DNA of 64,000 nt from Actinacidiphila epipremni. Lineage in GTDB: Bacteria > Actinomycetota > Actinomycetes > Streptomycetales > Streptomycetaceae. Both the position numbers and the translations under genes were made by a program. Below the pieces are notes generated by a model. It was given only the letters and a program-made list of their open reading frames with translations. It had not been told where the DNA came from and did not search any database. Shown piece after piece: positions 7,585 to 18,599 of this stretch (positions are counted from its first letter, which is position 1; the number at the start of each line of letters is the position of its first letter). The stretch lies in the NCBI RefSeq assembly GCF_012034175.1, contig NZ_JAATEJ010000009.1:165179-229178 (forward strand), given 5' to 3'.

Positions 7585-8964
7585 ATGGCACCCGGCACGG
7601 CGAACGAGACGACGACGCAGACGAAGGCGAAAACGCAGGCGAGTACCTGGACCAGGGGGCGTACGGCGGTGGCCGGCGTCGTGGTGGTGGCGCTCGCGGC
7701 GGGCGGCTGGCTGTGGGCCCGGCAGGGCCCGGACTACCACGAGCAGGTCAGCGCGGCGAGCAGCACGTACCCCGCGGCCCTCGGCACCGCCCCGCCGGAC
7801 GCGCCCGGCCGGCTGCTGCGGCGTACGACCGACTCGTACGGCATCGTCGGCGCCCTGTCGGTCGACGAGATCGCCGACCGGGGCCTGCGCAAGGACGGCA
7901 TCACGGCGACCGACCTGCGCACCGGGAAGACGTACTGGCGCTACGCGCGCGACGGCACGGACCTCGGGCCGGTCGCACTCGCCACGTCCGGCGGGGGCGG
8001 AGGCGGCACTGCGGCGGTGTGGTGGAAGGACGGGCTGCTCGCCGCGGTCGACGCCCGCAGCGGCGAGGTCCGCTGGCGGCACAAGATCGCTTACGGCGAC
8101 GTGGGCGGCGGCAGCAGGGAGTTCGCCGACCTGCGGGTCACCGCGGGGCTGGTGCTGGCGCAGAGCCGTACCGCGCTCGCCGCGTACGACGCGGACGGCG
8201 GCGGCCACGCGTGGACGGCCGCGCCGCCGAAGGGCTGCGGCTTCACCAACCACGGCGTCTTCCCGATGGCGCAGGTGGTCGTCGCGGCGGCGCTGTGCGG
8301 CGACGACCTGCGGCTCGTCGGCTACGACACCGGCCGCGGCTCGGTGCGCTGGCAGCTGCCGGAAGGGCTCAACCGACTGCTGCCGGCCGACGACCGCACG
8401 CTCGTCACGGCGTCCGGGCGGCACACGGACGAGGGCGAGGTGGTGGACGTCTCGGGTCCGCAGCCGGTGACGCGGCGCTGGACCTCGCTCGACGGGCACC
8501 CGTCGGTCGCCGCCGGGGACGGGATCGTGCTGTGCGTCGACAACGTGGGCGCCGGCGATCGGAAGGACGGCGAGGACGAGGGCGCGCTGGAGGGCTTCGG
8601 CGTCGGCGACGGGCGGCGGCACTGGCGGGTGGCGCCGGCGCCGGGGACCCGGTTCGGCGCGCCGCTGCTGGCCGGGAGCCGGGTCTACGTCGTGCAGCAG
8701 CCGGCGCGGGCGCCGCTGGACGACGAGGGCAAGCCGGTGGCCGGGGCCCCGTATCCGGCGCAACTGCTGGTCCTCGACGCGGCGACGGGCCGCCAGGTGC
8801 ACGCGGGCGCGCTGCCGGCGGTGCCGATGGACGACTCCGCGGCCTTCTCACCGGACCCGTCGGCGGCACTGCGGCCGGTGCGGGCGGCGGACGGGGTGCT
8901 GGCGGTGGCGTGGTCGCAGATGTTCGACGGCGCGACGGCGGATCTGACCGTGCTGGCGCAGTGA
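7585..8964 (+). CDS. Membrane-anchored PQQ-type beta-propeller protein
   Basis: The protein has 459 residues. Residues 1-25 are polar, 26-45 form one membrane helix (AVAGVVVVALAAGGWLWA), and the rest is outside the cell. The outside part has repeated propeller blades seen as alternating strands with W and G, such as TDLRTGKTYWRYAR, VDARSGEVRWRHKI, YDTGRGSVRWQL and LDAATGRQVHAG. These are the blade motifs of PQQ-binding-like/BamB repeats, but without evidence of a bound cofactor. It probably binds protein or envelope components. A strong hairpin follows the stop. Confidence 0.8.
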   Translation: MAPGTANETTTQTKAKTQASTWTRGRTAVAGVVVVALAAGGWLWARQGPDYHEQVSAASSTYPAALGTAPPDAPGRLLRRTTDSYGIVGALSVDEIADRGLRKDGITATDLRTGKTYWRYARDGTDLGPVALATSGGGGGGTAAVWWKDGLLAAVDARSGEVRWRHKIAYGDVGGGSREFADLRVTAGLVLAQSRTALAAYDADGGGHAWTAAPPKGCGFTNHGVFPMAQVVVAAALCGDDLRLVGYDTGRGSVRWQLPEGLNRLLPADDRTLVTASGRHTDEGEVVDVSGPQPVTRRWTSLDGHPSVAAGDGIVLCVDNVGAGDRKDGEDEGALEGFGVGDGRRHWRVAPAPGTRFGAPLLAGSRVYVVQQPARAPLDDEGKPVAGAPYPAQLLVLDAATGRQVHAGALPAVPMDDSAAFSPDPSAALRPVRAADGVLAVAWSQMFDGATADLTVLAQ

Positions 8965-8989
8965 GGCGGTGCGCGTGCGGTAACGCGGC

Positions 8990-9022
8990 GGGGCCCCGCA
9001 GCCGTGGTGGCTGCGGGGCCCC
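8990..9022. terminator. Rho-independent-type terminator, 14-bp stem
   Basis: GGGGCCCCGCAGCC pairs perfectly with GGCTGCGGGGCCCC around the loop GTGGT. It starts 26 bases after the propeller gene's stop and faces the convergent katG gene, so it may serve both directions. Confidence 0.8.
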
Positions 9023-9080
9023 GGTCGTACGATCCGGTCGGCTGACCGGTGAGGGCCGGACCCGGCCTCGGACCGGACCC

Positions 9081-9198
9081 GTACCGGACCTCGGACCGGA
9101 TCCCGTACCGGACCTCGGACCGGATCCCGTACCGGACCTCGGACCGGATCCCGTACCGGACCTCGGACCGGATCCCGTACCGGGCCTCGGACCGGGCC

Positions 9199-9200
<2 letters not shown>
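9081..9200. repeat. Tandem repeat, about 5 x 24 bp, abutting the katG stop
   Basis: Four identical 24-base units begin at 9081, 9105, 9129 and 9153, each starting GTACCGGACCTCGG, and a diverged fifth begins at 9177. The block continues in degenerate form on the left to about 9058. The stop codon of katG (9199-9201) lies at the end of the last unit. There are no unique spacers, so it is not a CRISPR array. Confidence 0.9.
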
Positions 9201-11525
<2,325 letters not shown>

Positions 11526-11622
11526 AGTCAAGAAGCGGGCCAACCGTACAGACCATCGAAATACGGACGCCGATTGCTAAACTCCGAGCTCCCAGGAGCC
11601 TTACCCGAATAGGTGAACCGAC

Positions 11623-12048
11623 ATGAGCGACCTGCTGGAACGGCTGCGCGGCCGGGGCTGGCGGCTGACCTCGCAGCGGCGTGTCGTCGCACAGGTCCTC
11701 GACGGCGACCACGTCCACCTCACCGCCGACGAGGTGCACGCCCGCGCCGCACTGCTCCTGCCGGAGATCTCCCGGGCGACCGTCTACAACACGCTGGGCG
11801 AGCTGGTCTCGCTCGGCGAGGTGATAGAGGTCTCCACGGACGGCCGCGCCAAACGCTACGACCCCAACGCCCACCACCCCCACCAGCACCTGGTCTGCTC
11901 CCGCTGCGGCATGATCCGCGACGTCCACCCCAGCGGCAGCCCCCTGACCGACCTCCCCCCGGCGGAACGGTTCGGCTTCACCGTCTCCACGGTCGAGGTC
12001 ACCTACCGCGGCCTGTGCCCGGGCTGCACGCAGACGCTGTCGTCCTAG
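11623..12048 (+). CDS. Fur-family peroxide-responsive regulator of katG
   Basis: The protein has 141 residues, the length of Fur/PerR regulators. The winged helix (about 1-80) contains TSQRRVVAQVLDG and the recognition region EISRATVYNTLGEL. The dimerisation domain has the metal-binding HHPHQHLVCSRCG segment and a second CxxC (CPGCTQ) near the C-terminus, so both structural-zinc cysteine pairs are present. Position opposite katG indicates a repressor of katG that releases DNA when its metal-binding histidine is oxidised by peroxide, as known for FurA/FurS proteins. Whether the metal is iron or manganese cannot be read here. Confidence 0.9.
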   Translation: MSDLLERLRGRGWRLTSQRRVVAQVLDGDHVHLTADEVHARAALLLPEISRATVYNTLGELVSLGEVIEVSTDGRAKRYDPNAHHPHQHLVCSRCGMIRDVHPSGSPLTDLPPAERFGFTVSTVEVTYRGLCPGCTQTLSS

Positions 12049-12121
12049 GAACCGGTCCCGGCCGCCCGGGTTCCGGTTCGGCTCGGCTCGGCTCGGTTCA
12101 GGGGCTGCCGCCCGGTGGGGA

Positions 12122-12565
12122 TCAGTGCCAGTCGCTGATCGGGAGGTCGCGGGGGTCGGGGGCGCCTTCGCCGGTTTCGAGGAGCTGCTTGAGGCTCACC
12201 AGGAAGACCGCCCACTTGGTGCTGCAGTGGGACATGAACTCGACGGGCTCGCGCCAGCCCTCGTGGGCGAAGAGCACGATCGTGTAGTCGCCCTCCTGGC
12301 GGAGGTGCCAGGAGACGGTGGTGCCGAGCCATTCGTCGGGGCCCGCCACCACCTCCCAGCGGACGTGGCGGGCGGGGTCGGCGGCGAGGACCTTCATGTC
12401 GAAGCCGCCGACGCGGAAGCGGAACTCGATGACGCCGCCGGTGTCGGTGGAGCCGGTCGTCTTCTCCGCCCACCAGCCGGCCAGGCCGTCAAGGGTGGTG
12501 AGGGCGGTGTAGACCTGCTCGGGGGTGGCGTTCTCGACGCCGATGCGGTGGATGATGTCGGGCAT
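12122..12565 (-). CDS. SRPBCC (AHSA1-type) protein
   Basis: The protein has 147 residues, the size of a single SRPBCC/AHSA1 fold with a hydrophobic cavity. Typical positions are the VENATPEQVYTALTT start of the first helix, GLAGWWAEKT, the FRVGGFDMKV strand and the HEGWREPVEFMSHCSTKW helix. Such proteins bind hydrophobic ligands or act on poorly known substrates. It is the last gene of an operon with an ArsR regulator and a second SRPBCC protein, separated from the regulator by 32 bases. Confidence 0.85.
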   Translation of the reverse strand: MPDIIHRIGVENATPEQVYTALTTLDGLAGWWAEKTTGSTDTGGVIEFRFRVGGFDMKVLAADPARHVRWEVVAGPDEWLGTTVSWHLRQEGDYTIVLFAHEGWREPVEFMSHCSTKWAVFLVSLKQLLETGEGAPDPRDLPISDWH

Positions 12566-12597
12566 GGGCTTGCCTTTCGGGGGGTGCCTTGCGGGGG

Positions 12598-13005
12598 TCA
12601 GTGGGCGGTGGGGTCGCCGGGGGCGTCCGGCGTGGCGGCGTCGGAGGTAGGGGCGCGGTCCTTGTCCTTGCCGCGCTGGATCGTCTCGGCGATGCGCTTG
12701 ATGCGGCGCAGCCGGGAGTCCCAGGCGGCGCCGACGTCCGTGAGCTGGGCGACCGCGCGGGCGAGTTGCGCCTCGTCGACCCGGAAGTGCCGCTCACGGC
12801 CGGCGGGGGTGGCGTGCACCAGGCCCACCCGGTCCAGCACGGCCAGGTGCTTGGCGACCGCCTGCCGGGTGACCGGCAGGTGATCGCTGAGGCTGGTGGC
12901 CGTCCCGCTGCCCTCGGCCAGCAGCAGGTCGAGCATCCGCCGCCGCGTCGGGTCGCCGACCGCGGACCACAGGTCGTCGTCGATGGTGCTGCCGGCCGGC
13001 GCCAT
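12598..13005 (-). CDS. ArsR-family repressor
   Basis: The protein has 135 residues from ATG 13005. A GTG at 13011 would start it with a 4-base GTGA overlap on the upstream stop and is equally possible. The winged helix is clear: WSAVGDPTRRRMLDLLL, TSLSDHLPVTRQAVAKHL, LDRVGLVHATPAGRERHF. No metal-binding cysteine pairs are seen, so the signal is probably not arsenic or cadmium. ArsR plus one or two AHSA1 genes is a common actinobacterial arrangement in which ArsR represses the set. Operators are visible upstream of the first gene. Confidence 0.88.
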   Translation of the reverse strand: MAPAGSTIDDDLWSAVGDPTRRRMLDLLLAEGSGTATSLSDHLPVTRQAVAKHLAVLDRVGLVHATPAGRERHFRVDEAQLARAVAQLTDVGAAWDSRLRRIKRIAETIQRGKDKDRAPTSDAATPDAPGDPTAH

Positions 13006-13007
13006 GG

Positions 13008-13472
13008 TCACGCGCCCGCCCCGACCTTGGCCGCGTACACCGCGAGCCGGGGCAGGTAGTGGTCCCAGCCGGTGACGTGGTCGCGGTACCGCCCGGCGGC
13101 CTTCGCCTCGTCCCAGCCGCGCTCCCGGAAGCCGGTCTCCGTCATCCGCAGCAGGGTGCCGTCGCCGTCGGGTTCGAGGGCGAAGACCACGAGGTTGGAG
13201 TTGCCGGGCGCGGCGGTCCGGCCCGCCTCGTGCGTCCAGCGGAAGGAGAACAGCCGCGGCGGCACGGCGTCGACGACGGTGAACTGCACCCAGCTCACCT
13301 CGCCCTTCGCCACATCCCCGAAGCCGATCCGCCCCGCCGCCCCCGGCACCGCCGGCAACTCGACCGCATCCGGCCACCACTCCCGCAGGTGCTCGGGGCT
13401 GCTCACGACGTCGAACACGACCTCGGGCGAGGCGTCGATACGGATCTCCCGCTCCAGGGTTCCGTCATCCAT
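13008..13472 (-). CDS. SRPBCC (AHSA1-type) protein, first gene of ArsR operon
   Basis: The protein has 154 residues from ATG 13472, supported by GAAAGGTGG just upstream; longer in-frame starts would run through the promoter. It shows the AHSA1 pattern: IDASPEVVFDVVSSPEHLREWWPDAVEL at the start, SWVQFTVVDAVPPRLFSFRW strands, and a final helix GWDHYLPRLAVYAAK. It is a diverged paralogue of the protein at 12122. Translation is coupled to the ArsR gene that follows. A promoter with two operators sits directly upstream. Confidence 0.85.
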   Translation of the reverse strand: MDDGTLEREIRIDASPEVVFDVVSSPEHLREWWPDAVELPAVPGAAGRIGFGDVAKGEVSWVQFTVVDAVPPRLFSFRWTHEAGRTAAPGNSNLVVFALEPDGDGTLLRMTETGFRERGWDEAKAAGRYRDHVTGWDHYLPRLAVYAAKVGAGA

Positions 13473-13485
13473 GGGGGCCACCTTT

Positions 13486-13546
13486 CGCAACGTTCGGTTG
13501 CGTATCAGGTTAGTCGCCGAAGGCTTGATCTGCAACCATTGGTTGC
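13486..13546 (-). promoter_or_regulatory. Promoter and two operators of the ArsR-SRPBCC operon
   Basis: On the minus strand a TTGCAG -35 (13530-13535) is 17 bases from a TAACCT -10 (13507-13512). One palindrome, GCAACC-ATT-GGTTGC (13532-13546), overlaps the -35; a second, CGCAAC-GTTCG-GTTGCG (13486-13502), covers the start-site region. Both share the GCAAC/GTTGC arms, so one dimeric protein, most likely the operon's ArsR, could bind both and shut the promoter. Confidence 0.7.
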
Positions 13547-13624
13547 GCCAGGTGGGCGGGACCTGGCGGGAGCCGGGGGCCGGGAGCTGGGCCCCTACCC
13601 CTGGCCCCCTGGACCCCTGGACCT

Positions 13625-15787
13625 CTACGCGGGTGTCCCCTCCGCCGCCGTGAGGGCCGTACGGCACGCCGTCAGGAGCGCCTCGTCATCGCGCAGGTTG
13701 TGGCTGCCCCAGTGGCCGGCGCGGAAGGGGAAACGGCGGGGGTCGGCGGCCTCCGCCCGTAGCAGCGCGAGGTCAAAACGCGCGGCGGCCGGGCCCGCTT
13801 CCGCCAGGCACTCCGCTATGGCCGTACGGGTGAAGGGCGTGGATATCCACACCTCGCGCAGCGGTGCGGGCAACGGCGCCGGGTCGCCCGTCACCCGCCA
13901 CAACGCCGTCAGGCCCGCCAACCGGTCCCAGGAATCCCCCCGTTCGGCCATGGCCCGCAGCGCCGGCACCGCCGGAGCGCCCTCGGTTCCGAGCCGGCCG
14001 AGCACCGCCGCTGCCGCCCGCCGCTCGCCGGGGCGCTCGCCCTCCAGCACGGGGAGCAGGACCGGCAGCACCGCCGCCGCGTCCCCGTGCACCGCCCACA
14101 GCGCCGCAGCCGCGCTGACCGGCCACTCCCCGGCGTGCAACTCCGCCGCCCCGCCCACCACTTCCGCGGCCGACGGACCGCACGCCGCGAGCGCCCGCAG
14201 ACACGCCTCCGCGGCGAAGTCGCGCTGCCGCGCGCCCGGCGGCAGCGCGCCCAGCACGTCCAGCAGCACCGCGGCGCTCTCCGCACCCTCCGCGCCCTCC
14301 GCCTCCGGGCCAGCCCCCGTACGCGTACTCCAGCCGCCCGCCGCCAGGACCGCCGCGAGCGACATCACCTCCCCCATGCCGTGCTCGCCGCCGAGGTCGA
14401 CGGCCGCCAGCCGCTCGCGGGCCGCGGGCGCCAACCGCCGGGCCGCCGCGCCGAGGTAGGCGACGTCGCCGCCCAGGTGGTGCGGCAGGTGCGGGCCGCG
14501 CAGCACCTCCTCCATCACCGGCACCGCCCGCTCGTCGCCCGTGCGCAGCAGCGCCTTGAGCGCGCCGCCCAGCGTCGGGGCGCCATGGCTCCACACCGTC
14601 ACCCACGGCTGCCGCCGCGCCGTGACATACGCCGCCAGGTCGTCCGCGGCCGGTGCCGCCAGGCCGAACAGGTCCTCCAGCAGGGACGCCGCCGCCTCCG
14701 CCACCGTGTCCTCCTGCGCGGCGAGTTGCCGTCCCGCGAGCGCGACGAGGCCGGGGAAGGCGCCCCGCCATTCGCGGAAGAAAGAGGGGAGCAGCCGCAG
14801 CGCATGCAGCCGCTCGGCCGCGTCGCCGCCGGCCAACTGCCCCTCCAGCAGGGCCGCGCGCAGCTCCACCCGGTCGCCGAGCGCGGCGTGCAGGCCGCGC
14901 ATCAGCTCCAACGCCTGTGCCTCGCCCGGCAGTAGACGGCGCAGCTGCCCGACGAGGGTGGCGGTCGGCGGATGCTGCGGCGCCTCGCGCGCGGATTCCG
15001 GCCGCCGCCCCCGTACCAGCCCGGAGGCCAGCCCCACCAGGTCCGCGGGCAGTCGCTCGGGCGCATGCCGGGCCAGGCCCGTCAGGGCCGCGAGCCGCAT
15101 CTCGGGCGCGTGCCCTTCCGCCACGAACACGCCCAGCTCGGCGACGACTTCGGGCCCGACCACCGGATGCCGTACCGCCAGCGCGTCCAGCGACTCGACG
15201 AGGCTCGCGGCGACCGCCGGGTCCGGCTCCACCGCGAGCCGCCCGCGCAGCAGCCGCAGCGCCTCCTCGCCGTCGTCGCCGAAGGCCACCACGGCCCGCG
15301 CGGCCATGCCCCGCAGCCGCGCGTCGGCGGGGTCGTCGAGCAGCCCGGCGAAGCAGTCGCGACCCGCACGCACCGCCTCCCGCGCACGCGCGTCCGCGCC
15401 CGCGTCCCCTTCTTCCCCGACTCCTGCCCGGTCTCCTGCCCCGACCGCCCGACCGGACTCGTCCGCTCGCCGCCACCTCTCGACGTCCCGGGCCCAGTGC
15501 TCCAGATCCGCCCCGCCGATGCTCGCCAGCAGCCCCAGCACGTCCGCCCGGTCGGCCACCCCCGGTGACCGCACGATGCGGAAGAGAAAGGGGACGCAGG
15601 CGAGCGTCGAATCGTAGACGTCCCCCTGGTGGTGGACCGCCCCGTACATCCCGTCCAGCGCGGTCTCGCGCTCCGCCGCGTCCTCGGACGCCAGCCCGAC
15701 CAGCAGCGCGGGCACCTCCTCCGCGCTCCCGTAGGCGTGCTCCAGCGCGCCCCAGTCGACATCCCCGATCCCGTCGAACGTCCCCAT
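13625..15787 (-). CDS. HEAT-repeat protein A
   Basis: The protein has 720 residues from ATG 15787, with GGAGGGGG upstream. It is built almost entirely of paired helices of the HEAT/PBS-lyase type, for example DPAVAASLVESLDALAVRHP, APEMRLAALTGLARHAPERL and AVLGRLGTEGAPAVPALRAM. No catalytic motif or membrane helix is seen. The opening (WGALEHAYGSAEEVP, then GAVHHQGDVYDST) is closely similar to the start of the HEAT protein at 30646, so the two are paralogues. Such scaffolds usually bind other proteins; no partner is suggested by the neighbours. Confidence 0.8.
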   Translation of the reverse strand: MGTFDGIGDVDWGALEHAYGSAEEVPALLVGLASEDAAERETALDGMYGAVHHQGDVYDSTLACVPFLFRIVRSPGVADRADVLGLLASIGGADLEHWARDVERWRRADESGRAVGAGDRAGVGEEGDAGADARAREAVRAGRDCFAGLLDDPADARLRGMAARAVVAFGDDGEEALRLLRGRLAVEPDPAVAASLVESLDALAVRHPVVGPEVVAELGVFVAEGHAPEMRLAALTGLARHAPERLPADLVGLASGLVRGRRPESAREAPQHPPTATLVGQLRRLLPGEAQALELMRGLHAALGDRVELRAALLEGQLAGGDAAERLHALRLLPSFFREWRGAFPGLVALAGRQLAAQEDTVAEAAASLLEDLFGLAAPAADDLAAYVTARRQPWVTVWSHGAPTLGGALKALLRTGDERAVPVMEEVLRGPHLPHHLGGDVAYLGAAARRLAPAARERLAAVDLGGEHGMGEVMSLAAVLAAGGWSTRTGAGPEAEGAEGAESAAVLLDVLGALPPGARQRDFAAEACLRALAACGPSAAEVVGGAAELHAGEWPVSAAAALWAVHGDAAAVLPVLLPVLEGERPGERRAAAAVLGRLGTEGAPAVPALRAMAERGDSWDRLAGLTALWRVTGDPAPLPAPLREVWISTPFTRTAIAECLAEAGPAAARFDLALLRAEAADPRRFPFRAGHWGSHNLRDDEALLTACRTALTAAEGTPA

Positions 15788-16090
15788 GACGCCCCCTCCC
15801 GACCCCTGACGACCCGTCATGACCCCTCCCGGCCCCTCATGACCCATCACGCTCCGTGACACGACCAGTCTTGCGCACGGGTCTGACAACGCCCTCCCCC
15901 ACCCGACCGAAAGCGCCGGTAATAACCTCTCCGCGCCCGAACGCGCAACGCAATCACGGAGTTTCCCTCTTTATGGGGAACCGCACGGGCTTGCGGCGTG
16001 CGGGAGCCGATCGCCGGGCACGAACTCTTCGGGCCCGGAAGGCCGCATTCACCGCAGGACACCACAAATCGTAAGAGAGGCACCGCAGTC
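15788..16090. other. Intergenic region between HEAT protein and EF-hand gene
   Basis: These 303 bases separate two divergent genes. The left part has short repeats of CATGACCC/TGACCC. The right part has an imperfect inverted repeat around TCTTTAT (GTTTCCC / GGGGAAC, near 15960-15982) and ends in the AGAGAGG that serves the EF-hand gene. I see no small gene. Confidence 0.5.
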
Positions 16091-16633
16091 ATGAGCACTG
16101 AGGCCACCCGCAGGGTCGCGCTCGTCTTCTCGCTGCTCGACGCGAACGGCAACGGGGTGCTGGAGGCCGTCGACTTCTCGCTCATGTCCGAGCGCGTCGT
16201 CGCCGCGGCGCCGCACGCCGAACCGGCGGCCCGGGAGCGCATGCGCGCCGCCTTCGAACGGTACTGGACGACGCTGCTGACGGAGCTGGACGCCAACGGG
16301 GACGGCGAGATCAGCTTCGAGGAGTACACCGCCTGCGTGCTGTCCCCGGAGCGGTTCGAGCCGACGATCACCGAGTTCGCCGAGGCCCTCGCCGCGCTGG
16401 GCGATCCGGACGGCGACGGGCTGATCGAGCGGCCCGCGTTCATGGACCTGATGACGGCCATCGGCTTCCAGCGCGCCAACATCGACACGCTCTTCGACGC
16501 CTTCGGCCCCACGCCCGACGACCGGGTGCGGGTGCGGACGTGGGTCGAGGGCATCAAGGACTACTACTCGCCGGACAAGGCCGGCATCCCCGGGGATCAC
16601 CTGGTCGCCGGGGCCGCCGACACCGCGGCCTGA
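16091..16633 (+). CDS. EF-hand calcium-binding protein (calerythrin-like)
   Basis: The protein has 180 residues. Three canonical EF-hand loops are visible: DANGNGVLEAVDF (about 19-31), DANGDGEISFEEY (about 73-85) and DPDGDGLIERPAF (about 107-119). A fourth, degenerate hand lies near FGPTPDDRVRVRTW. The pattern fits four-hand sarcoplasmic-type proteins such as calerythrin and the Streptomyces Cab proteins, cytosolic calcium buffers or sensors. It is the first gene of a tight same-strand set, 29 bases before a dehydrogenase-like gene, so calcium could modulate that pathway; this is inference. Confidence 0.9.
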   Translation: MSTEATRRVALVFSLLDANGNGVLEAVDFSLMSERVVAAAPHAEPAARERMRAAFERYWTTLLTELDANGDGEISFEEYTACVLSPERFEPTITEFAEALAALGDPDGDGLIERPAFMDLMTAIGFQRANIDTLFDAFGPTPDDRVRVRTWVEGIKDYYSPDKAGIPGDHLVAGAADTAA

Positions 16634-16662
16634 GACCGGAAGGGGGAGGAAGGGGGGAAGCC

Positions 16663-17832
16663 ATGAGCGCAGCGGAGCACACCGTCGGCCTTGCCGTCGG
16701 CCGGGGGACGGGAGAGCAGGTCGCGGCCGTCTTCGAGCAGGTCCTCGACCGGTTCGCCCGGCTGTACGGCAGACGCGTGGCGGTGCGGCGCTCGCCGCGG
16801 GTGTACCACTCGTACGTGTCGCTGCGCTCGGCCACCGCGCGCAGGGACACGGGCGCGGTGGAGCAGATCCGCCGGATGACGCGGCAGGACGCCGACCACT
16901 ACGAGGAGTTCCTGCGCGAGCAGGCGTCCGCCGGCACCGCGGCGGTCTTCCGTACGGCGATCAACGCGCAGACGCTGTATCTCGTACGGCAGCGGCTGCA
17001 CGCGGTGAAGGTCGACACGCTCGACGCGGACGGCGCCCGGGTGCTGCTGGTGCGCGACGAGGCCCAGGGCTTCTACACCGGTGACAACGAGCACCGGCCC
17101 GGCCACATCCGCAGGACCACGGAGTTCAGCCGGGAGGTCACCGACAAGGTGCTGCGGTACGCGCTGCACCGGGCCCGGCTGGAGTGGCCGGGCGAGGAGC
17201 CGGCGGCGATCGTCATGGCGTACAAGTTCCATCTGCTGGACGGCGCGCTCGACCAGTGGGCCGCCGACTTCGCGGAGCGCAGCGGCGTCGAGGTCCGGGT
17301 GTTCCAGCCGGACACCGTCAACCGCAACCTGATCACGCACGGACCGGCCGACCGTACGGTGCTGGTGGCGGGCAACGAGTGGGCGGACATCATGCATGTC
17401 GTGCTGCTCGACCGCTTCGGCGCCGGGCGGCAGGAGGACCACTGCACGCGCAATGTGCATCTGCACGGCGACGTGGACGGCCTGGTCGAGTATCAGACGG
17501 TCCATGGCTCGGCCGACGACCTGGAAGGACGGGACCTGCTCAACCCGGTGGCGACGGTACGGGCCGCCGCCGCGATCGCCGAACGGCACGCGGACTGCGC
17601 GGGCGCGGTGTCCGCGGCGGAGCGGGCGCTGGCCCGGATACGCCAGGAGGGCATCGCCACCCCGGATGCGGGGGGCCGCCACACCACGACCGCGGTCGTC
17701 ACCGCGCTCCTGGACGCCCTCGAACCGCCGGTGCCCGGGCCGCCGATCCCGGGTGCGGCGGTCCCGGGGCCCGGGAGGGGGAGGGCTGTCGGCTTCGGGG
17801 CCGAGCCCGTCACACCGGCGCCGGGGCCGTGA
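16663..17832 (+). CDS. Isocitrate/isopropylmalate dehydrogenase-like protein (divergent)
   Basis: The protein has 389 residues from ATG 16663, with AAGGGGGGAAG upstream. The family layout is recognisable: LLVRDEAQGFYTGDNEH corresponds to the VRENTEGxYxG strand with the catalytic tyrosine, MAYKFHLLDGALDQW to the catalytic-lysine segment, TVLVAGNEWADIMH to the NxxGDILSD metal site, and LLNPVATVRAAAAIAERH to the C-terminal NPxATxxSxAxML helix. The second aspartate of the metal site is not conserved, so activity may differ. The NAD-binding stretch is weak. The stop overlaps the start of the next gene (GTGA). Confidence 0.7.
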   Translation: MSAAEHTVGLAVGRGTGEQVAAVFEQVLDRFARLYGRRVAVRRSPRVYHSYVSLRSATARRDTGAVEQIRRMTRQDADHYEEFLREQASAGTAAVFRTAINAQTLYLVRQRLHAVKVDTLDADGARVLLVRDEAQGFYTGDNEHRPGHIRRTTEFSREVTDKVLRYALHRARLEWPGEEPAAIVMAYKFHLLDGALDQWAADFAERSGVEVRVFQPDTVNRNLITHGPADRTVLVAGNEWADIMHVVLLDRFGAGRQEDHCTRNVHLHGDVDGLVEYQTVHGSADDLEGRDLLNPVATVRAAAAIAERHADCAGAVSAAERALARIRQEGIATPDAGGRHTTTAVVTALLDALEPPVPGPPIPGAAVPGPGRGRAVGFGAEPVTPAPGP

Positions 17833-18599
17833 CGGGCCGGGGGGACGGCGGCAGGGGGACGGTCCTGGTCGTCGTGGACGTCCAGAACGACTTCTGCGTC
17901 GGCCCGTTGGCGGAGTCCCGCTATCCGGGTGATCCGGCGGTGCTGCGCGAGGTGGTGGCCAACACCGCCCGTGCGGTGGCGGCGGCGCGGGCGCGGGGGG
18001 TCGAGGTGGTGTTCGTCCGCTTCCTCGGCGACCCGGCGTACCAGGGCCCCGCCTGGCGCCGCCGGGACGCCCGCCGGGGCAGCCGGCCCAAGTGCCTGGA
18101 GGGTACGTGGGGGGCGGAGTTCACCGAGCCGCTGCAACCGGCGGAGGGCGAGCGGGTGTTCACCAAGCGGGCCTGCTTCGACGCGTTCCTGGCGGAGGGT
18201 TTCGGCTCCCACCTGGCCGCGCGCGGGGCCGGACACCTGGTGCTGGCCGGGGTGTTCACGGACGTGTGCGTGGACAGCACGGCACGCACCGCCTTCCAGA
18301 AGGGCCTGCATCTGACGGTGCTGCGGGACTGCACGACGGCCCTGCACGTCCCGGACGAGCAGATCCTGCGCTTCATGAGCCGGCTGTACGACGCGCGGGT
18401 GGTCGCGCACGAGCCCGTCACGGGCTGGGCCCGCCACCCGGAGCGGTGGGCGGCCCAGGAGGACGAGTACGAGGAGGACTTCGAGGACGACGAAGCGGAA
18501 GAGGAGGAGGCAGCATGGCCGGCACCACAGCAGAGGGCTCACCCCTCGGACCCCCCGACCTGGCCCACGACCCGGCGGACAGCGGACCCGCGGGGTTAG
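17829..18599 (+). CDS. Isochorismatase-like cysteine hydrolase
   Basis: The protein has 256 residues from the GTG at 17829, overlapping the previous stop by 4 bases. The isochorismatase-superfamily triad is complete: Asp17 (VVVDVQNDF), Lys113 (FTKRACFDAF) and Cys147 (GVFTDVCVDS). The core ends near residue 215; an acidic tail follows and reads 85 bases into the next gene. Members hydrolyse isochorismate, nicotinamide or other amides. The presence of the cysteine points to amide or carbamate cleavage rather than true isochorismatase, but the substrate is open. Confidence 0.85.
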   Translation: MTGRGDGGRGTVLVVVDVQNDFCVGPLAESRYPGDPAVLREVVANTARAVAAARARGVEVVFVRFLGDPAYQGPAWRRRDARRGSRPKCLEGTWGAEFTEPLQPAEGERVFTKRACFDAFLAEGFGSHLAARGAGHLVLAGVFTDVCVDSTARTAFQKGLHLTVLRDCTTALHVPDEQILRFMSRLYDARVVAHEPVTGWARHPERWAAQEDEYEEDFEDDEAEEEEAAWPAPQQRAHPSDPPTWPTTRRTADPRG

